This document shows positions 26,144 through 35,334 of a DNA stretch of 64,000 nt, in pieces. Positions within the stretch are counted from its first letter, which is position 1. Every line of letters starts with the position of its first letter. The notes under the pieces were generated by a model. That model was not told where the DNA came from. It did no database searches and saw nothing but the letters and a program-made list of their open reading frames with translations. Position numbers and translations under genes: made by a program. Source of the DNA: Pseudobutyrivibrio sp. OR37 (GTDB lineage Bacteria; Bacillota; Clostridia; Lachnospirales; Lachnospiraceae); NCBI RefSeq assembly GCF_900113655.1, contig NZ_FOQF01000011.1:44635-108634 (forward strand), written 5' to 3'.

Positions 26144-26183
26144 AGTTCCCCCTTTATTCATGCCACTTAACTACATAAAAAAT

Positions 26184-26648
26184 CTATTCTCCATATCCAC
26201 TCAATTCCTTAGTTCCTGGAAATTGATATGAATAAATTGAAAACTTCTTCCAGGTCTCAATACCTGCTTCTTCATACTCAGCAGTATCCGCCTTAAGATA
26301 ATTCCCCATTGCATTTATTTCTTCGATATCTATTTCAGAAATGTATTTAACAAGTGCATAAATAATCTTGCACTCACTTTCATCCAAAAGAGCATATTCG
26401 TAGGTGCCACAATTACCATCTGCTGCAATGTAGGCTGGATAGGCATACATGCTTTCATCGTACATGATATTCTGAGTTATCTTTTCATCGCTATCTACAC
26501 GACCATTTTCTATGGTAAGAGATATATTTGAAAGTCGTTCAAGCTCCTGCTCATAATCCTCTTTAGAATATGTCGCCTCCAAAATTGTATACCCAGTAGT
26601 CCCAACTAAATTGGAAGGAAGCTTTGAAACATAAGTTGCTTCTACCAT
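26184..26648 (-). pseudogene. Truncated gene of unknown function (154-residue open frame)
   Basis: The open frame has 154 residues, no signal peptide and no recognised domain. Its only ATG (26646-26648) overlaps the stop codon of a 35-residue XRE fragment and has no ribosome site of its own. The frame starts abruptly in a middle-of-protein-like sequence (VEATYVSKLPSNLVG), rich in Tyr, Glu and Asp. This is best explained as the C-terminal part of a longer protein whose N-terminus was lost by a deletion that also cut the XRE gene. It might still be expressed by translational coupling. Confidence 0.5.
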
Positions 26649-26749
26649 GTTAGCTGTGCTACCCCTAAAATCTCTCCTAGCTTTTCCTGGGTTATTCCCT
26701 TTTCTTTTCTAAGCTCCCTAAGAAACTTTCCAATTTTAATTTGGTCCAT
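26642..26749 (-). pseudogene. Truncated XRE-type HTH regulator (N-terminal 35 residues)
   Basis: An ATG at 26747-26749 with a GGAGAAATAAA ribosome site opens a 35-residue frame that reads KIGKFLRELRKEKGITQEKLGEILGV, the first three helices of an XRE/Cro-type HTH. It then ends at a TAG (26642-26644), after GVAQLTW, before the recognition part is complete. Normal members continue with a tryptophan-containing segment and a further 50 or more residues. This is a broken regulator, joined to the next open frame. Confidence 0.7.
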
Positions 26750-26866
26750 TTTATTTCTCCCTTTTTTTCTTTGGAGTCTATCATTATTGTGCTTTTAGGG
26801 ACAGGACACAAAATGAGAAACGCTTATTTCCTTATATCATAGCCAATCTTCACCATAAAAAAAAGC

Positions 26867-26888
26867 CCTCCGAGGTAATCCTCGGAGG
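26867..26888 (-). terminator. Terminator of the sugar-binding lipoprotein gene
   Basis: Perfect 9-base arms CCTCCGAGG and CCTCGGAGG around TAAT. On the minus strand it is followed by GGC and an eight-base T-run. It belongs to the CCGAGG-type terminator group repeated elsewhere in the window. Confidence 0.9.
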
Positions 26889-26909
26889 ACCTTTAGCATT
26901 AATCGTCGT

Positions 26910-27902
26910 TTAATTTAGGTAGTTCTTGGCATTTGATGCGTCTACGCTTTCGAATGGAACCCAAAGATGCAATTTATCACTTGAAAGCGATTCAAAATTG
27001 CTAATCGTTCCACCCTTTGCTAATTCTATTGCTGCTTTCGCGGCCTCGGCACCTTGTGGAGCAGCTGGCTGGTAAACGGTAAATACCATTTCACCGTCCA
27101 AAATCGCTTGGCAACCATCCTGTGTGGCATCTACACCTAATATTGGCATATCCTTTAGATTGATGTTATTATCCTGACATGCCTGTATAGCGCCTCTAGC
27201 CATTGCATCATTATTACACACTATTAAATCGAATTTTTTTCCTTTGCTTATTAAAAAATTAACATCTTCTCTAGCTGTATTGGTGTCAAAATCTGCAAAA
27301 TCCTCGAAAACATAATTTATCTTTTTTCCACTTGCCTTTAAGTCTTCCTTTAATGTTTTTGTTCTTCCCACTGTAGCCGCGTGTCCATCAAGCCCTTTTA
27401 ATAGTACTACATTAATTTCATCTTTTGACGAGAACATGTTTAATATAAATTCAGCCTGAAGCTTTCCTGCTACCCCTTCATCCGATGCACAATAAATATA
27501 TTTATCTTCCTTTAGTGTGGAAGCATCTGGTGAATTATTGCAGAATATAATTGGTAAATCCCCTGCTGCAGCTTCTAGCTGTCTAGCTGTTGATGCATCC
27601 TCAGGTATGCACATTATTGCGCTATATCCTTGACTCTTAGCCGTCTTTATTTGCTCAATCTGCGTTTCCAAGGAATTCTCTGGATATACACAGTCTGCAA
27701 CTGCCCCAACACTTGATGCATATTCCTGAGCACCTTCTGCTAATGTGTCTCTGAATGCGTTTCCCTCTTCCTGTGAATATGTGAACAATATCTTTACACC
27801 ATTACCAGTTGTTGTTGATGAAGATCCTTTTGAAGAAGATAATCCGCAACCAGAGATAGACAATGTTACTAATAAAATTATAGATAGTATTTTCTTTCTC
27901 AT
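26910..27902 (-). CDS. Sugar-binding-type lipoprotein (type 1 periplasmic binding protein)
   Basis: Protein of 330 residues. A lipobox is visible (LSISGCGLSSS, Cys20), so it is a membrane-anchored lipoprotein. The mature part follows the RbsB/ChvE-like type I binding fold (ILFTYSQEEGNAFRDTLAEGAQEYA near the start; FDLIVCNNDAMARGAIQACQDNNI and LGVDATQDGCQAILDGEMVFTVYQ in the C-terminal lobe). Its gene follows the chemoreceptor by 14 bases and no ABC permease or ATPase is adjacent. It may present a ligand to the chemoreceptor or serve a transporter encoded elsewhere. The ligand is unknown, sugars being typical. Confidence 0.85.
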   Translation of the reverse strand: MRKKILSIILLVTLSISGCGLSSSKGSSSTTTGNGVKILFTYSQEEGNAFRDTLAEGAQEYASSVGAVADCVYPENSLETQIEQIKTAKSQGYSAIMCIPEDASTARQLEAAAGDLPIIFCNNSPDASTLKEDKYIYCASDEGVAGKLQAEFILNMFSSKDEINVVLLKGLDGHAATVGRTKTLKEDLKASGKKINYVFEDFADFDTNTAREDVNFLISKGKKFDLIVCNNDAMARGAIQACQDNNINLKDMPILGVDATQDGCQAILDGEMVFTVYQPAAPQGAEAAKAAIELAKGGTISNFESLSSDKLHLWVPFESVDASNAKNYLN

Positions 27903-27916
27903 CTCGATTAACTCCT

Positions 27917-29911
27917 TTAAATCTTAAACTGATGTACTTGCCTGTCTAATTCCACTGAAGTTGATGCTAACATTTCAGATTCCTTAGCTACCTTCTCACT
28001 GTTATTTGTCAGTTTAGCTGACTGTTTAACTATTTCCTCTGACGTTGATAAGATAATATCTGCACTTGCTGCCTGCTCTTCTGAAATTGCCGCTACATCT
28101 GTTGCAACTGCATCTACTTCACCTACCTTTTCAATCATATCTGCTACCATTTCATTCGTCTGCTGTATATTCTGGTAGATTAATGAGAAGGTATCTACAG
28201 CATTGTTGATATACTCACTACTCTCATCAATGCTCTTAACACTTTCTTCTGCTTTCTTTTCAGCATCTTTTACTAAATTGTCTATTCCATAAACAAGCTC
28301 TGTTATCTGCTGTACAGAATTTGTACTTGTCTGCGCAAGCTTACCAATCTCATTGGCAACAACAGCAAAGCCTTTTCCTGTTTCACCAGCTCTTGCCGCT
28401 TCAATTGATGCATTCAATGATAGTAAGTTTGTTTCCTCAGCAATGCTACCAATCAGCTTAACAATTTCTGTAATCTCATTTGAGGCAACGCCTACATCAT
28501 TAATTGCCTGCTGAAGCTCATTAATGGATGAAATAATATTGCCCATTGCATCGCTTACTTTTTCCATGTCCTTCTGGCCCTTATTTGCAACAGTAACCGT
28601 TTCAGACATCTGCTCACTTACGCTTTCTCCATTTGTTCTGGTATCTGTTACAACCATTGCCAATGTTGTTGCGCTATTAGCGATTTCATTAATAGAGCTT
28701 GCCAATCCATCAACAGTTTCATTTAATCCCTGCATTGATGTTTCTTGTAACTTTGAAGCATCATACATTTCTCTTGATACAACATTACTTTCATCAGCCT
28801 GATTATTCAAATTCACAGCAATATTTCCAATCTTGCTTATCAGGTCCTGCATTGTTCCAGCAAAATCTCTGATTCCCTCTGACATTGAAGTTATTTCATT
28901 ATTTCCCTTAACTTCAACCTCCATTGTGAAATCACCATCTGTCATAGTATTGATTACTCCTGACAATGTGTTTACAGGCTTAATCAAGAAATGTACTGTT
29001 CTTTCAATTAATACTATCAACAGCAATGTTCCTGCTATTGCAAGTATAGCTAGTATGGTACCTAATGTTTTTACATCACGTAAGATTATATTTGATGGTA
29101 CAAAGGAAACCAGTATCCAATCCGTTCCATTAACCTCGCAAAATGCTGTCATGTTTCCATTTATCTCTTTTGTGTACAAATCAGATGCGCTTATGGCTTC
29201 CGCAACACCCTTGTAGAATTTGTCTGAACTATAATCGGATATATTTGTTCCAACCTTTGTTGAATCTCTATTACTTATAATTGTTCCTGTTGTGGATTGT
29301 ACAAGGAATGTTTCCGCATTCTCCATTTCAACATTGGAGTTTACAATAACGCTTATTCTATCTAGTGTTACGTCTGCTCCAATAACACTTATACCCTCAT
29401 CAACATTTCGAAGCATACCTGTAGCACTTATTACTTTTTGCCCATTGCTATTTTCGTATGGTTCACCGTAGGCCATGTTTATTCTGGTTGAACCTTCCTG
29501 GTACCAGTTTGATGTCAAAACATTACTCTCTGATTTTGTAGAGCCTGCACCAGTAATGAGTCTTCCATCACTTGTTCCAATATAAAATCCATCTGCAAAT
29601 GTACTATTGAACCCAACTGATCCGTCTAAAACTGCTTTTAGAGACTCCTCATCTACATTTGAGCTTTCTATTGTATTTTTTACGATTTTGAAGGAATCCA
29701 GATTATCTTTCATCCATGCTTCAATATCGTTCTTTTGGCTTCTGATAGAAGTTTTCAATAGCTCTTCTGCTTCTTTTCTTAAACTTTTCGATGAAATTTG
29801 ATATGAAATTGCTACTAATGCTATCATCATAAATGCAACTATCGGAATGATGATAATCAGAAGATTAAATTTAATCGATCCTCTTCGTTTAGTTTTTTCC
29901 ACCCTTGCCAT
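27917..29911 (-). CDS. Methyl-accepting chemotaxis protein with dCache-type sensor
   Basis: Chemoreceptor of 664 residues. Membrane helix 1 (about 17-38) is followed by an extracellular sensor of about 240 residues with Cache-like blocks ([58 protein letters not shown]). Helix 2 lies at about 283-305. A HAMP and a long signalling domain follow, with the hairpin tip [35 protein letters not shown]. The start ATG has an AGGAGG site 4-9 bases upstream. It precedes the binding lipoprotein in a two-gene unit. The dCache sensor normally binds small molecules directly or through binding proteins. Confidence 0.93.
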   Translation of the reverse strand: MARVEKTKRRGSIKFNLLIIIIPIVAFMMIALVAISYQISSKSLRKEAEELLKTSIRSQKNDIEAWMKDNLDSFKIVKNTIESSNVDEESLKAVLDGSVGFNSTFADGFYIGTSDGRLITGAGSTKSESNVLTSNWYQEGSTRINMAYGEPYENSNGQKVISATGMLRNVDEGISVIGADVTLDRISVIVNSNVEMENAETFLVQSTTGTIISNRDSTKVGTNISDYSSDKFYKGVAEAISASDLYTKEINGNMTAFCEVNGTDWILVSFVPSNIILRDVKTLGTILAILAIAGTLLLIVLIERTVHFLIKPVNTLSGVINTMTDGDFTMEVEVKGNNEITSMSEGIRDFAGTMQDLISKIGNIAVNLNNQADESNVVSREMYDASKLQETSMQGLNETVDGLASSINEIANSATTLAMVVTDTRTNGESVSEQMSETVTVANKGQKDMEKVSDAMGNIISSINELQQAINDVGVASNEITEIVKLIGSIAEETNLLSLNASIEAARAGETGKGFAVVANEIGKLAQTSTNSVQQITELVYGIDNLVKDAEKKAEESVKSIDESSEYINNAVDTFSLIYQNIQQTNEMVADMIEKVGEVDAVATDVAAISEEQAASADIILSTSEEIVKQSAKLTNNSEKVAKESEMLASTSVELDRQVHQFKI

Positions 29912-30044
29912 TGTGTCCTCCTTCCCTACTTATCTTATTGTACTATATACACTGTGGTTTTTATGTGTTTTTTCTGATATTTTTAAAAATTGTTTGTTAT
30001 TTTATGATTATTTTTTTACAAAAATACAAAACTTCATTTTTATA

Positions 30045-30078
30045 TAAAAAAGCCCTCCGAGGAAATCCTCGAAGGGCA
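30045..30078 (-). terminator. Terminator of the NmrA gene, copy A of a repeated terminator
   Basis: Arms GCCCTTCGAGG and CCTCGGAGGGC (minus strand), with one G-U pair, around ATTT and followed by TTTTTTA. The 34 bases are identical to those at 40420-40453. The G-U pair on the minus strand reads as a C-A mismatch on the plus strand, which fixes the functional strand. Confidence 0.88.
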
Positions 30079-30101
30079 AATAAATAATTCAAATATAAAA
30101 T

Positions 30102-31046
30102 TTATGCATCCTTTGAGTGACGCTCACCAATCTGGAAGTCGTCGCTGTGCTCAAACATGTACTGAACTGTCATTGGGTCAGAACCTGTAAGCTTCTTGAA
30201 ATCATCTGTGAATACATCCATCTTGCCCTCGCGGATAGCCTGAGCAAATGTAACCATACCATCAGATGAGAATGGAGCCTCTGAACCCTTCTTGAATTCA
30301 CCATCAGTTGTTCTTGGAACTCCCATAGCATCGAATACCTGGTAATTTTCCTCGTCTGTGAGCTCCTTGTATGTAACGTGATTTCCTGTAGCCTTATTTC
30401 CAATCTCGATGAACTCTGTGATTGTCATAAGCTCTGGTCCGTTGATATCAAGTGTAGCGTGGTCGTACTCAGCACCTCTGTAAAGAGCGTAAGCAACTGC
30501 CTTTGCGCAATCCTTTCTAGAGATGTAAGCCATCTTTCCATCGCCCTGGCTGTTCTTTAAAACGCCATCGCCCTTAACGTATGTGAAGTAGTTTGTAATC
30601 ATAGCCTCTGCATACTGTGAGTTGCGAAGGAAGATATAATCAAGACCAACTTCCTTGATGTAGTTTTCTGTGTAGATGTGATCCTTCTTTTCTACTGAAG
30701 GGTTTGTCTCATCACCAGCATTTACAAGTGATGTGTAAATAATCTGCTTAACGCCAGCAGCCTTTGCAGCATCAACAACGTTCTTCTGAGCGTTCTGTCT
30801 CTTTGCTCCTACGAATGGCATAGAGATAAGTGCTAATCTTTCTGCTCCTGCGAAAGCTTCTTCCAAACCTTCGTATTCGTTGAAGTTTGCCTGACGTGTC
30901 TCAACACCCTGTGCTGCAAATTTATCAAGAGCTTCCTTGCTATATCCTACAAAAATAAGGTCTTCCTTGTTTGCAAGAGTTAAAAGTACTCTTGCTGCCT
31001 CAGAACCTAAGTTTCCGTCAACACCTGTTAATAATAATTTTCCCAT
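30102..31046 (-). CDS. NmrA-like NAD(P)H-binding oxidoreductase
   Basis: Protein of 314 residues of the atypical short-chain dehydrogenase group (NmrA, QOR2). The N-terminal Rossmann motif is LLLTGVDGNLGSEAARVLL; downstream are the KQIIYTSLVNAGDE segment and a C-terminal AEYDHATLDINGPELMTITEF block seen in QOR2-type enzymes. Some relatives reduce quinones and some are redox-sensing regulators. The start is the ATG at 31044-31046 with AGGAGGAAAC directly before it; an earlier in-frame ATG is less well spaced. An upstream 10-bp dyad probably controls it. Confidence 0.83.
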   Translation of the reverse strand: MGKLLLTGVDGNLGSEAARVLLTLANKEDLIFVGYSKEALDKFAAQGVETRQANFNEYEGLEEAFAGAERLALISMPFVGAKRQNAQKNVVDAAKAAGVKQIIYTSLVNAGDETNPSVEKKDHIYTENYIKEVGLDYIFLRNSQYAEAMITNYFTYVKGDGVLKNSQGDGKMAYISRKDCAKAVAYALYRGAEYDHATLDINGPELMTITEFIEIGNKATGNHVTYKELTDEENYQVFDAMGVPRTTDGEFKKGSEAPFSSDGMVTFAQAIREGKMDVFTDDFKKLTGSDPMTVQYMFEHSDDFQIGERHSKDA

Positions 31047-31063
31047 GTTTCCTCCTTTTGGCG

Positions 31064-31073
31064 TAGCCAATCT
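31064..31073 (-). promoter_or_regulatory. AGATTGGCTA motif upstream of NmrA gene
   Basis: AGATTGGCTA on the minus strand, ending 18 bases before the NmrA start. Exact copies occur at 35311-35320 (before LUD) and 26840-26849 (before the XRE remnant), each upstream of a start codon in the same orientation. Confidence 0.4.
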
Positions 31074-31080
31074 GTTAATT

Positions 31081-31109
31081 ATTTAACTATATTTGTATGA
31101 TAGTTAAAT
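31081..31109. promoter_or_regulatory. 10-bp dyad operator upstream of the NmrA gene
   Basis: ATTTAACTAT and ATAGTTAAAT are exact reverse complements around a 9-base spacer. The dyad lies between the LysR gene end and the NmrA start. It could be bound by the neighbouring LysR protein, but other regulators are possible. No unambiguous -35/-10 pair could be fixed around it. Confidence 0.6.
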
Positions 31110-31190
31110 TTTTATCAAACGTCCAATTCAAAAAAACAATAGGTTATAACTAAAACTTATGCTAACAGGTTTGCGTAAAATCTATAAATT

Positions 31191-32069
31191 TCAGGAAATA
31201 AATTGTAGGAACTTTTTCAAGGTTATATTCGTGTTTGATTTTGAATATCCTGCAGCCACAATATATCTGTGTGGGCTGTCTTCTAATTTTATTAATCTGA
31301 TGTCATCCCCATATTCTGCCAGGTTTTGACTCTCTGGACAAAAGCCTATGAAGCCTTCGGTAATAATGGAAAACATTTCTGTCTCCACATTGTCTACAGT
31401 CTTTTCTATAATCGGCTCATACCCTTCTTTTCTGGCGCGCTCTACCATTTTGTCGTACATGCTGCCGATTACAGCTTTGCTAAGCATTATAAGAGGATAT
31501 TGGTAAAGCTCCTTGATTGCAATTGAATCTTTATCAAATAAATCATGGCCTTTTCCAACAATCGCTAAATATTCGCCTTCTCTTAAGATTTTGTATTTGA
31601 TGCTTTCCTCTTCGATAAATTCTGTAGAAAAAGAAACTACAATATCACATAAGCTCTTATTAATATAATCTGCTGCCTCACCTAGATTAATCTTGTTAAG
31701 CTGCAGCTCTACATCCGGATATTTCTCCTTAAAGGATGGAATGATTGTAATTAGTGTCTGTATATCTACAGGGGAAGAATATGCAATTCTAAGGGGTGGC
31801 ATGGTATCTTCTTTTTCACGAGCCATCCTCTCTACTGCTATAAGATACTGCTGATAAAGGATTTTGCTTTCCTCATAGAATGTAGTCCCCGCCGATGTTG
31901 GCTGAATGGGCGTAACATTTCTATCAAAAAACTGCAGTCCAAACTGCTTCTCCAGGGAGCTTATAAACTGACTCAAGGCAGCCTGAGAAATAAAATTCTT
32001 CTTTGCAGTCTCTGTGAAGTTTCGACATTCATATAAATCTATATAGCATTTTAGTTTCTCAATGTGCAT
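31191..32069 (-). CDS. LysR-family transcription regulator
   Basis: Regulator of 292 residues: N-terminal winged helix (HIEKLKCYIDLYECRNFTETAKKNFISQAALSQFISSLEKQFG) and a substrate-binding co-inducer domain (PLRIAYSSPVDIQTLITIIPSF onward). The ATG at 32067-32069 is chosen because AAGAGG lies 8 bases upstream; the in-frame start 24 bases earlier has none. It precedes the NmrA gene on the same strand, separated by 144 bp that contain a perfect dyad. Control of the NmrA gene is plausible but not shown. Confidence 0.9.
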   Translation of the reverse strand: MHIEKLKCYIDLYECRNFTETAKKNFISQAALSQFISSLEKQFGLQFFDRNVTPIQPTSAGTTFYEESKILYQQYLIAVERMAREKEDTMPPLRIAYSSPVDIQTLITIIPSFKEKYPDVELQLNKINLGEAADYINKSLCDIVVSFSTEFIEEESIKYKILREGEYLAIVGKGHDLFDKDSIAIKELYQYPLIMLSKAVIGSMYDKMVERARKEGYEPIIEKTVDNVETEMFSIITEGFIGFCPESQNLAEYGDDIRLIKLEDSPHRYIVAAGYSKSNTNITLKKFLQFIS

Positions 32070-32107
32070 ATCGTTATCCTCTTTTGCAACCACACTTACT
32101 TCTTTTT

Positions 32108-32126
32108 TGATTTTAACATAAAATCA
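32108..32126. repeat. 8-bp inverted repeat upstream of the LysR gene
   Basis: TGATTTTA and TAAAATCA are exact reverse complements around ACA, about 38 bases upstream of the LysR start. It lacks a T-run on the minus strand, so an operator or a weak structure is more likely than a terminator. Confidence 0.4.
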
Positions 32127-32151
32127 GTGTGTATGCGTGCTTTAGGACTTC

Positions 32152-33132
32152 TTAGTGCCTCAATATAGCATATCCAACGTAAACAACGTACAGCATCACC
32201 ATGATCGCGCCTTCCCATCTAACGATTTTCTGTGAAGTTCTTGAATATATGTATGTTATGATGGTGCATACTATCAGTATAATAAAATCTATTATGGTTG
32301 CTAAATTTACGCCCATTGGACTAATCGCCCCTGAGATACCCAGTATGAATAACAGATTAAATATGTTAGAACCGACTACATTTCCTATGGCAAGCCCTGT
32401 TTCCCCTTTTCTTGCTGCTACAATTGATGTGACTAATTCCGGAAGGGATGTTCCTGCTGCAACTATTGTTACACCTATAAGCGTTTCTGTCATCCCTGCC
32501 ATTCTTGCCAATTCTTTTGCATTATCGACTACAAGCTTTCCTCCACCAATTACAAGTGCTAACCCTATAATTATGAGAACGATACATTTTAGCATAGACA
32601 CGCTGTCTGTATTATCATCATCTGCCCCGCTATTTCGTGCAACCCTAATTAGTAAATACAGGTACGCCACAAATCCAATTAAAAGCGCTATTCCTACCCA
32701 TCTATAAACCATACCAACATTTTCATTGACGTTAAGCGCCTGCAGATCTATTTTGTTAAGCACGGAATAATTAATGCAAGCGATTAATGTAAATACAGTG
32801 ATTATTATGGATATTGGCATGTCTCGCTTTAGTATTTTATTATCTACGGTAAGCGGCTTAATTATGGCACATACACCAAGCACAATTAATATGTTAAATA
32901 TATTCGAGCCTACCACATTACTAACTGATATTTCATTTGCACCTTCTATGGCTGCAGTTAAGCTAACTGCAAGCTCTGGGGCACTTGTTCCAAAGGCCAC
33001 TATTGTAAGTCCGATGATTAATGAGGGCACTTTTAGATTCTTAGCTACATCCGAACTCCCTAGTACAAACCAATCTGCGCCCTTTACAAGTGCAATAAAT
33101 CCAAGCATTAGCAGAAAAATGTTGAATATCAT
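32152..33132 (-). CDS. Ca2+:cation antiporter (CaCA/YrbG family)
   Basis: Sodium/calcium-exchanger type membrane protein of 326 residues with about ten helices in two homologous halves. The two alpha repeats are visible: GLTIVAFGTSAPELAVS with VVGSNIFNILIVLG in the first half, and GVTIVAAGTSLPELVTSIVAA with VVGSNIFNLLFILG in the second. The acidic ion-binding Glu residues of both GTSxPEL motifs are kept. It would expel Ca2+ in exchange for Na+ or H+. It is divergent from sstT with about 187 bp between the starts. Confidence 0.93.
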   Translation of the reverse strand: MIFNIFLLMLGFIALVKGADWFVLGSSDVAKNLKVPSLIIGLTIVAFGTSAPELAVSLTAAIEGANEISVSNVVGSNIFNILIVLGVCAIIKPLTVDNKILKRDMPISIIITVFTLIACINYSVLNKIDLQALNVNENVGMVYRWVGIALLIGFVAYLYLLIRVARNSGADDDNTDSVSMLKCIVLIIIGLALVIGGGKLVVDNAKELARMAGMTETLIGVTIVAAGTSLPELVTSIVAARKGETGLAIGNVVGSNIFNLLFILGISGAISPMGVNLATIIDFIILIVCTIITYIYSRTSQKIVRWEGAIMVMLYVVYVGYAILRH

Positions 33133-33319
33133 TTGTAGCTTCCTCCTTTTTTGTTTTATGTATTTTTACTTCATGCAGGTAAAATTCATCTAAAATTTTC
33201 GTTTTATATTTTTAAATAGTATTTTTCCGTTGCTTCTTTACTTTAGTGTTTTAAAGTGTTAAACTTTCTCTTAATAAATACCTTGCTGTAAGGTAAATAA
33301 AATACTAGGGAGTTCTTAT

Positions 33320-34573
33320 ATGAAACTTGTTAAAGCGTACAATAGCGTAAGCCTTATTATTAGGATTTTATGCGGATTATTGATTGGTGCTGTTTTGGGC
33401 CTACTATTCAATAATCTTCAGGTTATTACACTTTTAGGTACAATTTTTGTAGGAGCGTTGAAGGCTATAGCTCCAGTACTTGTATTCGTCCTGGTTGTTT
33501 CAGCGCTAGCTCAAGGAAATGATAAGCTGGATAGAAGATTCGGACTTGTTATCCTTCTTTACATGGCAAGCACCTTTTTAGCATCAGTAGTGGCTGTTGT
33601 TGGAAGCTATATTTTCCCACAAACCATCATGCTTAGTGAAGCTGCTGAAGCTGATACAGTTCCCACTGGCGTGGGAGAAGTACTTTCAAATCTTCTTGTA
33701 AACATGGTTGGCAATCCAATTGGTGCTATTGTGGACGGTCGATACATTGGCATTCTATTCTGGGCCGTTGTCCTTGGCCTCGCATCTAAAAAAATTGCTA
33801 GCGACAACACAAAAAAATTAATGGAAGACTTTGCTAACATTGTTTCTCTTGCTGTTAAATGGATAATTAATCTTGCTCCATTTGGTATCATGGGTCTTGT
33901 TTATTCAAATGTTTCAACAAATGGTCTTGCCATTTTCACAGATTATGGAAAGCTTTTAGCTCTTTTGGTAGGTTGCATGCTTGTAGTTGCCTTAGTAGTT
34001 GATCCACTACTTGCCGCTATCGTACTTCGCACAAACCCTTATCCACTAGTATTTAGATGCCTTAAAGAATCTGGTGTTACTGCATTCTTTACACGTAGCT
34101 CTGCTGCAAATATTCCTGTAAATATGGAACTTTGCGAAGCTCTTGGCATGGATAGGGAAATGTATGCTGTTTCAATTCCTCTTGGAGCAACAATCAATAT
34201 GGATGGCGCAGCTATTACAATTGCTGTTATGTCACTTGCTGCTGCAAATACTGTTGGAATTCATGTTTCATTCGCCACAGCTCTTATCCTTGCATTTATT
34301 GCAACATTAGCTGCATGTGGTGCATCAGGTGTTGCTGGTGGTTCTCTACTTCTTATTCCAATGGCATGCTCATTATTTGGTGTTAACGCAGATGTTGCCA
34401 TGCAAGTTGTTGCCGTCGGTTTCATCATTGGTGTTGTTCAAGATTCAGTTGAGACAGCGCTTAATTCATCAGGTGATGTTATGTTTGCCGCTACTGCAGA
34501 ATATTCTCAGTGGAAGCGCGATGGAAAGTCTCTTCCAACATTTCTTGGCGGAACAACAAAGGTTGATATTTAA
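33320..34573 (+). CDS. sstT: Serine/threonine:Na+ symporter SstT-like
   Basis: Amino acid transporter of the DAACS family, 417 residues with about nine helices. Typical blocks are ITLLGTIFVGALKAIAPVLVFVLVVSALAQG in the first helices, TAFFTRSSAANIPVNMELCE, and NMDGAAITIAV (NMDG ion/substrate motif) in helix 7. TRSSAANIPV is the pattern of SstT rather than of glutamate carriers. The ATG follows AGGGAG. It imports serine and threonine with Na+. A terminator follows. Confidence 0.9.
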   Translation: MKLVKAYNSVSLIIRILCGLLIGAVLGLLFNNLQVITLLGTIFVGALKAIAPVLVFVLVVSALAQGNDKLDRRFGLVILLYMASTFLASVVAVVGSYIFPQTIMLSEAAEADTVPTGVGEVLSNLLVNMVGNPIGAIVDGRYIGILFWAVVLGLASKKIASDNTKKLMEDFANIVSLAVKWIINLAPFGIMGLVYSNVSTNGLAIFTDYGKLLALLVGCMLVVALVVDPLLAAIVLRTNPYPLVFRCLKESGVTAFFTRSSAANIPVNMELCEALGMDREMYAVSIPLGATINMDGAAITIAVMSLAAANTVGIHVSFATALILAFIATLAACGASGVAGGSLLLIPMACSLFGVNADVAMQVVAVGFIIGVVQDSVETALNSSGDVMFAATAEYSQWKRDGKSLPTFLGGTTKVDI

Positions 34574-34588
34574 TTTTGTACATAAATA

Positions 34589-34608
34589 AGGCGAGCCTCG
34601 GCTCGCCT
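34589..34608 (+). terminator. Terminator of sstT
   Basis: Eight-base arms AGGCGAGC and GCTCGCCT around CTCG, followed by CATTTG. The stem is strong but the T-run is poor. Confidence 0.65.
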
Positions 34609-34610
34609 CA

Positions 34611-34643
34611 TTTGTTCAATACATCTATATAATGGAGTTTCAT
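34611..34643 (-). pseudogene. Remnant of an S41 peptidase gene 3' end
   Basis: This 33-base segment matches 31 of 33 bases of 39017-39049, inside the intact S41 gene. On the minus strand it encodes DETPLYRCIEQM, compared with NETPLDKCIEQI near the S41 C-terminus. It lies between the sstT terminator and the end of the LUD gene and is out of frame with LUD. It is a leftover of a second S41 copy. Confidence 0.7.
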
Positions 34644-35282
34644 CTAAAATCCCAAATTATCATTAACCAAAATTACATGAATTCTATCAGTGTGGCGAGA
34701 ATAGCGTGTAATTAAAAACTGGCAGCAAATAGTGTCAGGAGACTTACAATTCATGCATGAACCAGTTTTTGCGCAAGGTGTATTTAGCCCAAATCGCTGA
34801 GCATTAATCGGTGCTGCCACATTTCTTGCTCGCTTCATAGCTCCATCCACATCATCACAAATCTTATTCATTCCTACAATGAAAAGAACATGCTTTGGTC
34901 CATGTGCAATCATTGAAACTCTGTTGGAATTCCCATCTATATTTACTATTACTCCATCTTCAGTCATCGCATTGGCACTAGCTAAGAAATAATCAGCATC
35001 ATAACCTTCAAGTGTTGCCTTACGCTTTTCTTCGTCAGTAGATGCCCCTTCTCTTTCAATAAAATGATATTTTCCATTTTTAATTGCATCGACCAATCCA
35101 ATCTCTCTAGCAGACATAGCGCCACCCATAGTGACAGACGTATTTTCTGGAATTAATTCAAGTGCTATCTTAAGCGCCTCTTCCTTATCAGCAGCATAAT
35201 AGCCTTTCATATTTCTTGACTCAAGTCCCTTAATAACCTTCTGTGCCAGCAGTTGGTTACGCTTTATAATATTTTCATTCAT
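34644..35282 (-). CDS. LUD-domain (lactate utilisation/DUF162) protein
   Basis: Protein of 212 residues with the LUD fold of the LutB/LutC group: ENTSVTMGGAMSAREIGLVDAI in the N-terminal half, the ANAMTEDGVIVNIDGNSNRVSMIAHGPKHVLFIVG core, and a C-terminal cysteine cluster (PCAKTGSCMNCKSPDTICC) absent in plain LutC. The extra cysteines may bind an iron-sulfur cluster. Such stand-alone LUD proteins are common in Clostridia and their role is not settled; they are not necessarily part of a lactate pathway. The ATG follows AAAGGAGAAGG. It shares a terminator-promoter junction with the upstream gene. Confidence 0.85.
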   Translation of the reverse strand: MNENIIKRNQLLAQKVIKGLESRNMKGYYAADKEEALKIALELIPENTSVTMGGAMSAREIGLVDAIKNGKYHFIEREGASTDEEKRKATLEGYDADYFLASANAMTEDGVIVNIDGNSNRVSMIAHGPKHVLFIVGMNKICDDVDGAMKRARNVAAPINAQRFGLNTPCAKTGSCMNCKSPDTICCQFLITRYSRHTDRIHVILVNDNLGF

Positions 35283-35334
35283 AATAATCCTTCTCCTTTC
35301 CCTAATATAATAGCCAATCTTAGATTATAAAAAA

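Noticed and set aside
32201..32707. 168-residue open frame opposite the CaCA exchanger
   Set aside because: Shadow; low-complexity Ser/Thr/Ile composition typical of antisense of membrane genes.
33238..33267. Short A/T-rich dyads upstream of sstT
   Set aside because: Arms of five or six A/T bases are common by chance; no promoter could be fixed on them.
34317..34589. 90-residue plus-strand frame overlapping sstT
   Set aside because: Alternative frame of the SstT gene; Leu-rich and without start signal.
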